Source: Pseudomonas hamedanensis
GTDB lineage: Bacteria > Pseudomonadota > Gammaproteobacteria > Pseudomonadales > Pseudomonadaceae
Direction: 5' to 3'
Assembly: GCF_014268595.2 (NCBI RefSeq)
Contig: NZ_CP077091.1
Location: 2,688,501 to 2,752,500, forward strand
Length of the DNA stretch: 64,000 bases
Shown: positions 15,321 to 21,947 of the stretch, in pieces
How positions within the stretch are numbered: the first letter of the stretch is position 1
How the letters are laid out: each line of letters starts with the position of its first letter
The notes under the pieces: model-generated
The model's input: only the letters and a program-made list of their open reading frames with translations
Databases searched by the model: none
Told to the model about the DNA's origin: nothing
Position numbers and translations under genes: made by a program

Positions 15321-17082
15321 TGGAACCTCCTGCCGACAGCGAGCGATAGCCTATGCGCGACGACAGCGCCAGGCCCGGTTGATTGGTTTGTGGGGGATCG
15401 GTGCGCAACCCGGCCGGCGCATTTTCGAAGCGTACGGTCAGGCCGCCTTCGAGCTGCGTGCGGTTGTTGATTGCGCTTTGTTGAATCAGCGCGCCGGAAC
15501 TCTGTGGCAGCGAACCACCCTGCAGCGCACCGTTTGCCGATGCTGGAGGGCCTGCGCCGAAGAATGCTGGCGCCAGTTCGCCCTTGCCTTCGGCGTTGGT
15601 CTGGCGTTGCGCTTGGGTCAGCGTTTCAACCTTGCCGGTGACCTTGGCGATCAAGCCGGCAAAGCCGCCCTCGAACAACTCTTTGATCGGCGCGATGACG
15701 GTTTGCAGCTTTTGCCATAGCTCGCCAAACCACTCGGTGATCGGTCCCCAGTTCTTGACGATCTGCCCCAACGGCGTCCATTCGAACATGGTGTGCAGAA
15801 ACTCCAGAACCGGCGCGGCCAAGGCTTGCACCACGCCCCACAGTGCCGAAAACACCTCACCGATCGGTTGCCAGTACAGCGCGATCTGTTCCAGCGGCGA
15901 CCATTCGAACAGGCCTTGAAAGAAGCTTTTGATCTGCTGTGCCGAAGCTTGCAGCGCAGCCCAGAGCGGTTCGAAAAAGCTAACGATGCTGCCCCAGTTG
16001 TTGACGATCATCCCCAACGGGGAGAAGTCGAACAACGTGCGGAAAAAGTCCTTGATGACCTGCGCGGCCGGTTGCAACGCGGCCCAGATCGACGCGAAGA
16101 ATCCGCTGATTGCGCCCCAGTTGCTGATGATCATGCCCAGCGGCGTCCAGTCGAACAAACCTTTGAGGAACGCCATCACCGGCACACTCAAGGCCTTGAG
16201 CAGTTCCCAGATTGCCGAGAACAGGCCGGTCAGCGGTCCCCAGTTTTCAATGATCATTCCGGCCGGAGACCAGGAAAACACCGATTGCAAGAAATCCGTC
16301 ACCGGCGCGGTGACTGCTTTGACCTTGTCCCAAATCCCCGAGAAAAACCCCGTGACCGGTTCCCACAGCGCCGCCAGTGCCGCCAGCGGTCGCCAATCGA
16401 GTATCGAGCGCAACGTCGCCATCGCACTCGCACCGGCATTTTTCACGCCCTCCCACAGCCCTGTGAAGAACGCGCTGATCGGCGTCCAGTTGGCCACGAT
16501 CAAACCGGCGGCCACGGCAATGCCCATGGCGATCAGCATGATCGGGTTGGTCTTGAGCACCATGCTCATCACGTCGAACACTTGCGTGGCGCCCGTCACC
16601 GCGGTTTGCATCGCCGAAAAGGCAATGGCACCGGCCGCCAGGCCCTCGACCAGTTTCGGATTGTCGGCAAGCAAGCCGCCGACCTGCGTCAGCATCGGCT
16701 CAAGCCCGACCACCAACGCCCCCACCGCTGGCACCAGCGCGGCGTCGACGGCCGCCGAGACCTTTTGCATCGACGCACTGAACACGTTCATGTTTTGCGT
16801 GGCTGCCGTTGGCGCGGCGGGCAGGTCGACGGTCTTCGCCGTCTCGCTGACCTCGTTCAATTTGCCCTGGAACGCGGCCGCTGACTTGAGGCCGTCGACA
16901 AACGGCGTGATCACGCTGCCGCCCTTGAACAGACCGCTGATGTCCAGCTTGCCGAGGCCGGTCTGCTCAAGGTTTTTCTTGAAGCTCTCGACCTTTACTC
17001 GCAGGGCGCCGAGTTTGGGCGACAGTTCATCGATGCCCGTGATCAGCACCGGCGTTTTCACTTTGCTTTCTTCGTCTGCCAT
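15307..17082 (-). CDS. Tail tape measure protein of cluster B, with seven 41-residue repeats
   Basis: A 591-residue tape measure that sets tube length. A hydrophobic stretch at about 180-196 (PIMLIAMGIAVAAGLIVA) precedes seven repeats of exactly 41 residues, with a tryptophan at 199, 240, 281, 322, 363, 404 and 445, each in the frame NWGPI--FF--LW (variants NWTPI, LWEPV, YWQPI) and ending FEWTPLGQI-like. I start at ATG 17082, which overlaps the TGA of the frameshifted gp41 product; a GTG sits one codon earlier. It is shorter than the cluster A tape measure (797 residues), which predicts a shorter particle. Confidence 0.93.
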   Translation of the reverse strand: MADEESKVKTPVLITGIDELSPKLGALRVKVESFKKNLEQTGLGKLDISGLFKGGSVITPFVDGLKSAAAFQGKLNEVSETAKTVDLPAAPTAATQNMNVFSASMQKVSAAVDAALVPAVGALVVGLEPMLTQVGGLLADNPKLVEGLAAGAIAFSAMQTAVTGATQVFDVMSMVLKTNPIMLIAMGIAVAAGLIVANWTPISAFFTGLWEGVKNAGASAMATLRSILDWRPLAALAALWEPVTGFFSGIWDKVKAVTAPVTDFLQSVFSWSPAGMIIENWGPLTGLFSAIWELLKALSVPVMAFLKGLFDWTPLGMIISNWGAISGFFASIWAALQPAAQVIKDFFRTLFDFSPLGMIVNNWGSIVSFFEPLWAALQASAQQIKSFFQGLFEWSPLEQIALYWQPIGEVFSALWGVVQALAAPVLEFLHTMFEWTPLGQIVKNWGPITEWFGELWQKLQTVIAPIKELFEGGFAGLIAKVTGKVETLTQAQRQTNAEGKGELAPAFFGAGPPASANGALQGGSLPQSSGALIQQSAINNRTQLEGGLTVRFENAPAGLRTDPPQTNQPGLALSSRIGYRSLSAGGSNELA

Positions 17083-17509
17083 CACTGCACCTGCTGCATC
17101 GCATTGATCCGTTGCGCGTGCTCCAGCGATTCGCGGAGCACATCCAGTGGCCTGGCCATCATCTGTTCGGGGTCAACCTTCCAGAACCAGGCCAGGTCAT
17201 AGGCGACTGCGATCAGGTCGGTGATGGCGCCGACGCCGCACTCATGAAAAAACTCGCAACGGCCCAGCTCAGCGCGTTGAGGTCAGCCAGGTCCAGCTGG
17301 TTGACCGACGACGGCGGAATGCCGGCGCACACGGCGATGTATTTGGCCGCCACGTCCATGTCGAGGCTGACTTCTTCGCTCTTGTCGATCTTGTACGGCA
17401 GCGCCTTGATCGCTCGCACTTCCTGCACCGTCGGACGGCGCAGGACGAGTTCGGTCAAGGGCTCGCCGTGAGCTTCGATCGCAACCTGAAGCTTCACGGC
17501 GCCGCTCAT
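17082..17509 (-). CDS. Tail assembly chaperone, -1 frameshift product (gp41 + extension)
   Basis: Reading 88 codons from 17509 and slipping back one base at TTTTTTC (17252 down to 17246) continues with HECGVGAITDLIAVAYDLAW for 54 more residues, stopping at 17082, total 142 residues. The extension frame has no stop and its TGA overlaps the tape-measure ATG (TGATG), which would be unexplained if it were not translated. A tail chaperone pair made by frameshifting just before the tape-measure gene is a conserved feature of long-tailed phages. The slip itself is inferred from sequence. Confidence 0.75.
17213..17509 (-). CDS. Tail assembly protein, Mu gp41-like (unshifted form)
   Basis: The 98-residue zero-frame product, MSGAVKLQVAIEAHGEPLTE, with LVLRRPTVQEVRAIKALPYK, the family signature, and a DVAAKYIAVCAGIPPSSVNQ to DLADLNALSWAVASFF core. 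It wraps or chaperones the tape measure during tail assembly and is not part of the finished tail in studied phages. It overlaps the tube gene by four bases. The frame ends shortly after the TTTTTTC slip site. Confidence 0.88.
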   Translation of the reverse strand: MSGAVKLQVAIEAHGEPLTELVLRRPTVQEVRAIKALPYKIDKSEEVSLDMDVAAKYIAVCAGIPPSSVNQLDLADLNALSWAVASFFMSAASAPSPT

Positions 17510-17853
17510 TGCCAGGTCCCCTTGATGCCTTCGAATTTCAGCTCGATGGTGGCGTCATCGCCTTTGGAGACTGGCTCTTCGACCAGGTACGCACCGGCCA
17601 GCACGTAGACTTTGCCGTTGCTGAATTCGCAGGTGACGGTGATGTCGGTGCCTTCGATCAGCTTCTTCAGCGGGAAGTCGGCGGTGTGCAGCGCGGTCAC
17701 TTTGAACGACGGCGCAATGTCGGTTTCCTTGTAGAAGCCGGGCACGACGGTTTCGCGTTTGACCGCCATCAGCGGGGCTTCGCAGCCGCCATTGATGGTC
17801 AGTTGCGCGCCGTCGACCTTGACGTAGCAGGTGCCTGCAATCAGTTGACCCAT
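17506..17853 (-). CDS. Tail tube protein of cluster B (Mu gpM type)
   Basis: A 115-residue inner-tube protein starting MGQLIAGTCYVKVDGAQLTI from the ATG at 17853, preceded by GGGAG. It contains AVKRETVVPGFYKETDIAPS and a C-terminal VLAGAYLVEEPVSKGDDATI followed by ELKFEGIKGTW, the Mu gpM / phage tail tube family pattern. Hexamers of this protein stack to form the tube driven through the envelope on contraction. It is separated from the sheath gene by a terminator-like hairpin, unusual within a tail operon. Confidence 0.9.
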   Translation of the reverse strand: MGQLIAGTCYVKVDGAQLTINGGCEAPLMAVKRETVVPGFYKETDIAPSFKVTALHTADFPLKKLIEGTDITVTCEFSNGKVYVLAGAYLVEEPVSKGDDATIELKFEGIKGTWQ

Positions 17854-17870
17854 GGTGTTTCTCCCTTCAA

Positions 17871-17895
17871 ATAAAAAGCCCACGCGAGGTGGGCT
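17871..17895 (-). terminator. Terminator-like hairpin between sheath B and tube B
   Basis: Minus strand AGCCCACCTCGCGTGGGCT followed by TTTTATTTG, a compact GC stem and U-rich tail. It lies after the sheath stop and just ahead of the tube ribosome site. If active it would lower tube expression relative to sheath, or act as a processing site. Confidence 0.6.
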
Positions 17896-17921
17896 GAATG
17901 CTTAACGCCAGACGCGCCCTA

Positions 17922-19418
17922 TCAGGCGGCGTCGTCGTACTGCAGACGGAATTGGTTGAGCAGTGCGAACACGCGCAGACCGTTGATGTAGTCCGGCGGG
18001 AACAGCACGTTCACGCGGCTCGGGTCCTGCACGTCGCGCTCGACGATCAGGTGTTCGGCGAACAGCTCGGCGTTTTCGACGTGGCCTTCCAGTTCGAGCT
18101 TGGCGTACTGCGCGATCAGCTCACCGCGAATGGTCGCCGGCGTGACGATCGGTTGACCGGCGCCGAAACGGGTGCCGTCGGAAGCCAGTTTGTGCCGGCC
18201 ATATTTGCTGGTGATCACGCTTTGCAGACGACGCACGATGAACGCCGACTGGTGCATGGTTTCGCTGTCCAGATACGAGTTGTCGGCCTGGCCATAAGCG
18301 TTCTTCTGGTAGGTGGTGATCGAACGCTGAATGCGCACGTAACCGCCTTCGTAGTACGCGGTGGCAATGCCGTAATTGAGCAGCGACTGACGCTCGGTCA
18401 GGGTGAAGCGCTCGCTGGCCGGTGCCGGATCGACGCCTGGCAGGCTGCCGCTTTGGGTCGGACGGCTGGCATCGGCGGAGATGAACACCGCAGTGCGCGC
18501 CGCCAGTGCGGCGGCCTGGACCCAGAACGGTTGCGGCACGCCCGGTTCCAGCGCCTGAATGGTCATGTGTTGATCGTTGCGTGCTTGCCCGGCGGCAACC
18601 AGCGTGCCGACGGTGCCGCGCTTGGCACTGTAGACGTGACCGAACAATTGCTTGGCCCACGACCAGCGACCGGTGCTGTCGTCCATGACCGCTTGCCAAG
18701 TGTTCAGGGTTGCCAGATCGGACCATGGCAGTGCGATGAATTCGAACGGCTCATCGCCCAGTGCCGCAACGGCGGCGATCTGATCCGGCACGCCGGCGCC
18801 GCCGGTCATGGCGGTGATCGCGGTGGTCAGGCCGGCCGGGGTGTCTTCGCCGTTGCTCTTGCCCAGGCGATTGAATTGCAGGCTGATGTCGTTGCCGCTG
18901 TCGCCAGTCCATTTGGCCGTCAGCGTGACCACACCTTCGGCAGCTGCAGCGCTGACCGGCAGGTCGGCGGTGGCGTTGATTTTCTGCGCCAGGGCGGTGG
19001 CCGCCTGTGCAGCGGTGGCACCGTTGACCACGGTGGCCTGCACACGCACGCCGCCAACATACAGATTGAGCACGCCGGCCTGAGTCGCAGTGCCGGTCAG
19101 GGTCAACACGCCCTTGGCAATCGCACCTTCGCTGTTATGCAGCGGCAGGCACCAGATCTCGCCGATCGGGTCGGCCTTGCGGAAGGTCTCGTACATCGAA
19201 GCGAGCATCGAGCCTTGGCCGCCGATACTTTTCGCCAGCGCCACGCTGGACACCAGCACCAGTTTGCCGACTTCGCTCGGGGCGATGTTGTCGTTGACCT
19301 GGGCGACGATCAAGCGGCGCATGGCCGAGGTCGCGCTATTGGCGGCCGAGTTGTCCATCTCGGCATAGAACAGCGGTACACGAATGTCCGCGGGGATGTT
19401 GCTGAATCCGATCGCCAT
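17922..19418 (-). CDS. Contractile tail sheath of cluster B (Mu gpL type)
   Basis: A 498-residue sheath. It opens MAIGFSNIPADIRVPLFYAE, has the early LIVAQVNDNIAPSEVGKLVL and GSMLASMYETFRKADPIGEI, an inserted beta domain (about 100-190), and the conserved C-terminal half with LTERQSLLNYGIATAYYEGG and YVRIQRSITTYQKNAYGQAD, where subunits interlock. A sheath, tube and baseplate without any head gene is the basis for calling cluster B an R-type tailocin. Its sequence is clearly different from the 388-residue sheath of cluster A. Confidence 0.95.
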   Translation of the reverse strand: MAIGFSNIPADIRVPLFYAEMDNSAANSATSAMRRLIVAQVNDNIAPSEVGKLVLVSSVALAKSIGGQGSMLASMYETFRKADPIGEIWCLPLHNSEGAIAKGVLTLTGTATQAGVLNLYVGGVRVQATVVNGATAAQAATALAQKINATADLPVSAAAAEGVVTLTAKWTGDSGNDISLQFNRLGKSNGEDTPAGLTTAITAMTGGAGVPDQIAAVAALGDEPFEFIALPWSDLATLNTWQAVMDDSTGRWSWAKQLFGHVYSAKRGTVGTLVAAGQARNDQHMTIQALEPGVPQPFWVQAAALAARTAVFISADASRPTQSGSLPGVDPAPASERFTLTERQSLLNYGIATAYYEGGYVRIQRSITTYQKNAYGQADNSYLDSETMHQSAFIVRRLQSVITSKYGRHKLASDGTRFGAGQPIVTPATIRGELIAQYAKLELEGHVENAELFAEHLIVERDVQDPSRVNVLFPPDYINGLRVFALLNQFRLQYDDAA

Positions 19419-19600
19419 TATTTGGCTCCCTGTGGTTTAGCCGCTTTCGCGGTTTTAATGGTGATATCGCCGTCGGCCAGACGCCGGCGCCACCAGGCGC
19501 TGTCCAGCACTTCACGGCCCTCGGCGGGCAGCAGATCGCCCGCCTCCGGGTCAGGCACAACACGGCCAGCGGCCGGCAGTACGGTGATGCGGTTGCTCAT
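19418..19600 (-). CDS. DUF2635 small phage protein
   Basis: A 60-residue protein, MSNRITVLPAAGRVVPDPEA, with LPAEGREVLDSAWWRRRLAD, the DUF2635 pattern found between the gp37-like and sheath genes in Mu-like tails. Function is unknown; a minor tail assembly role is assumed from its fixed position. It overlaps both neighbours by one to four bases. Confidence 0.85.
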   Translation of the reverse strand: MSNRITVLPAAGRVVPDPEAGDLLPAEGREVLDSAWWRRRLADGDITIKTAKAAKPQGAK

Positions 19601-20181
19601 GGGGTTACGTCTCCAGAGAAAGTCATTTCCACCCGTCCATCAGGGCCCGGGCGTTTCAGGTTGGGGTCGGCCGGATCGATCGCATCGACCCGCACCGTGG
19701 CCCCGGTAAAGGACGACAAACCGTCCAGTTCGCGTTCATGCCAACTCTCCGCAAGCTGGCTCGGCAGATTGCGGCCAAGTTGGAACTCGGCATAAAAGCC
19801 CAGCCGGTAGAAGACGCGGCTGCTGTTGATCGAGACCAGCTCACCGCCGTCATAAACGATGGCGCTGTAGTCGGAATCCACTTTGAACCCCACCAATGCG
19901 CGCCACAGCTCGGCGCGCAGCTCGTGCAACAGATCCAGCGCTGTTGTCGCGTCGGTTGCGTCAAGCACGAGGACGACTTCAAAGCGCTCGCGGATCGGTT
20001 GGGTGATGAGATTTTGAGCGGAGCTGCCACCGGCCAGGTCGGCCAGTGGCAGCACATGGGCCGAGGGTGTCGGCAGATCCGGGTTGCCTTGCAGCAACGC
20101 CAGATCGACACCCACCGAAATATGATTGGCAAGCCCAGGGCATTGCCCACGCAGTTGCGTGAGGATCGGGGTGATCTTCAT
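19597..20181 (-). CDS. Putative tail terminator, Mu gp37-like
   Basis: A 194-residue protein starting MKITPILTQLRGQCPGLANH, with FEVVLVLDATDATTALDLLH and VFYRLGFYAEFQLGRNLPSQ. Position before DUF2635 and the sheath matches the Mu gp37 family, proposed to cap the tube or sheath. I prefer the ATG at 20181 with GGAAC upstream over a TTG at 20193. It is the first gene of cluster B and follows the REP pair that divides the two clusters. Confidence 0.75.
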   Translation of the reverse strand: MKITPILTQLRGQCPGLANHISVGVDLALLQGNPDLPTPSAHVLPLADLAGGSSAQNLITQPIRERFEVVLVLDATDATTALDLLHELRAELWRALVGFKVDSDYSAIVYDGGELVSINSSRVFYRLGFYAEFQLGRNLPSQLAESWHERELDGLSSFTGATVRVDAIDPADPNLKRPGPDGRVEMTFSGDVTP

Positions 20182-20215
20182 GGGGTGTTCCAATTTTGAA
20201 ATTGACCACAGGGCC

Positions 20216-20306
20216 CTGTAGGAGTGAGCCTGCTCGCGATGGCGGGTTTACATCCGAAATCGATATGGCTGACCCACCGCTATCGCGAGCAGGCTCACTC
20301 CTACAG
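20216..20306. repeat. REP pair (REPIN) at the junction of clusters A and B
   Basis: Inverted units CTGTAGGAGTGAGCCTGCTC and GAGCAGGCTCACTCCTACAG with about 35 bases between the arms. It separates the last gene of the P2-like cluster (gpD) from the first gene of the Mu-like cluster. Confidence 0.9.
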
Positions 20307-20326
20307 GGATTTGCATTGCGGCGAAC

Positions 20327-21349
20327 TCAGGGGGATGCCTTCGAATCCAGGCCCGAAGCATCAATCAGGCAGCGATAGCTGTTTTCGCGATTGCCACTGG
20401 CGGTGACCTTGTCGATCGACCAGCGCCCACGCATGAAGTCCGGCCAGGTGTCATCGAGCAATATCAGGCCTTCGGCTGCCAGTCGCGGATCGCCCGGACA
20501 GGTGATTTTTACCTTGTACTTCTGGCGCAGCATCTTGCGCACCTCGCCCTCACCGACCGCGATGGCATCGGCTTCGCTGGGCTGCTTCTGGCGCAAGATC
20601 TTGAACGGCGCAATTCCGGTTTCGACCCAGCGCAACAACCCGGCCGCCGCATCCCAGAAACACGTCTTGCAGCCCTTGGCCTGCTCACGGGCAGACTCTT
20701 CCAGGGTGGCGCTGATGAACGCCGCGTCGCCGGGACGATTGTTGTGGGTGACCGACAAACGCACGTCGGGCAGTACTTGCCCCGACAGCGATTTGGTCTG
20801 GCCCGGACGCGCCAGCACGTAGACGTCGCCGTAGGGTTTGGCGACCACGTTGTACTTCTTTGCCAGGCGCGTCAGAAAGCCCATGTCGGTCTCGTTGGAC
20901 TGGTCGACGTGGGCGATCCTGATCAACGAAACTTCCGGTGCGACACGCGGCGAAAAGCCGTGCCGCTCGACCAGTCCACGAAACAGTCCACCCAGTGTGG
21001 TCGGCCCATGACTGGCAGTGCGCCGTTCTTTGAAGCCGGTCTCGTCTGCGGCGCTGAACGGCGCCGCAGTGGCGACCAGGGTCAGGCGAAACGGAAACAG
21101 TGTCGGCGTCAGGCGCGTCACTTTGAACAGGCCTTTATCGACCATTCCGGTTTCTCGATAACCGATTTCCAGGCCGATCTTTCCGCCCAGACTCGGCAGC
21201 CCTTCAAGGCCCTCAAGGTCGATGGTCAACGTCAGTTGATCTGACTCGAAACCGGCAGCGTCGATGTGCTCCCAACTGATCAGGCGCTGATTGATCAACG
21301 CTGAGTTGTCCCCGTAAATGTTTACTGCCGGCGTGAATCCCAGTGCCAT
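20327..21349 (-). CDS. Tail hub protein gpD (late control protein D family), cluster A
   Basis: A 340-residue protein, MALGFTPAVNIYGDNSALIN, with DQLTLTIDLEGLEGLPSLGG, HGPTTLGGLFRGLVERHGFS and the C-terminal GRWSIDKVTASGNRENSYRC. These are landmarks of P2 gpD proteins, the hub joining spike to tube (equivalent to T4 gp27 and the gp44-like protein of cluster B). Last gene of cluster A, as in R-pyocin clusters. Confidence 0.92.
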   Translation of the reverse strand: MALGFTPAVNIYGDNSALINQRLISWEHIDAAGFESDQLTLTIDLEGLEGLPSLGGKIGLEIGYRETGMVDKGLFKVTRLTPTLFPFRLTLVATAAPFSAADETGFKERRTASHGPTTLGGLFRGLVERHGFSPRVAPEVSLIRIAHVDQSNETDMGFLTRLAKKYNVVAKPYGDVYVLARPGQTKSLSGQVLPDVRLSVTHNNRPGDAAFISATLEESAREQAKGCKTCFWDAAAGLLRWVETGIAPFKILRQKQPSEADAIAVGEGEVRKMLRQKYKVKITCPGDPRLAAEGLILLDDTWPDFMRGRWSIDKVTASGNRENSYRCLIDASGLDSKASP

Positions 21350-21358
21350 GCCACCTCC

Positions 21359-21571
21359 TTAATCCCAGGCCGATGCCGCTTTGATCACGGCGGGTTTCAC
21401 ATCCAGTTCCGGCAGCACGACCCAGACGCCCGCAGGCAGAACCGGTCCGTATTCGGCAAGGGTCGGGTTGAGCTTCCACAGTGCGTCTTCGGCGGCATCA
21501 TCGCTGCGCCCGGTTTCCCGGTAGAGCAACAGATTCACCGAATCACCGGCCACGCTTCGTACCTTACGCAT
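21359..21571 (-). CDS. Tail protein gpX, LysM-like, cluster A
   Basis: A 70-residue protein starting MRKVRSVAGDSVNLLLYRET from the ATG at 21571, inside the end of gpU (8-base overlap). LNPTLAEYGPVLPAGVWVVL is a LysM-like fold characteristic of P2 gpX. Members act at the baseplate/tube junction. The upstream in-frame extension is antisense-like and rejected because gpX proteins start with this SVAGDSV segment. Confidence 0.9.
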   Translation of the reverse strand: MRKVRSVAGDSVNLLLYRETGRSDDAAEDALWKLNPTLAEYGPVLPAGVWVVLPELDVKPAVIKAASAWD

Positions 21572-21947
21572 TGTTGAACTCCGCCAGTTCGATGACCCAA
21601 TCGACCACCATTGCCGTGCCGTCATCGATGATCTGGCTTTGGGTTTCCGAAATATTGCTGATTCGCCACAAGCCCCAGTTGCGCCCGATGCCATCGATCA
21701 GCGGCAACGGCACGCGCAGCGCCTGCAAGGCGCGCAATTCATCGAGCCGGTCCATGGCCACGGCGTACATCGATTTGCCGGTGATGGTCAGGGTTTGCGG
21801 TTTCTGTCCGGTCTGACTGGACTTGGGTTTGCTGGTGAGGATCTGGATTTCGGTCCAGCCGCCGTCCGATTTGCGCGCAAACGAGTGATACGCAAAGTCG
21901 CGCGACAGGCCGAAGATGAAACTGCCCAGTGCCATTTGTTGTTTCAT
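21564..21947 (-). CDS. Tail protein gpU, cluster A
   Basis: A 127-residue P2 gpU family protein: MALGSFIFGLSRDFAYHSFA, then LDELRALQALRVPLPLIDGI and GLWRISNISETQSQIIDDGT. gpU is a tail completion or baseplate-associated protein in P2-like tails. The start overlaps the tape-measure stop by four bases (ATGA) and its end overlaps gpX, so U-X-D are coupled. Confidence 0.92.
   Translation of the reverse strand: MKQQMALGSFIFGLSRDFAYHSFARKSDGGWTEIQILTSKPKSSQTGQKPQTLTITGKSMYAVAMDRLDELRALQALRVPLPLIDGIGRNWGLWRISNISETQSQIIDDGTAMVVDWVIELAEFNNA

Noticed and set aside
13620..15470. 616-codon plus-strand frame opposite gp43/gp44-like genes
   Set aside because: High-GC shadow frame with His/Arg/Gln-rich composition and no motif; the minus-strand genes are well supported.
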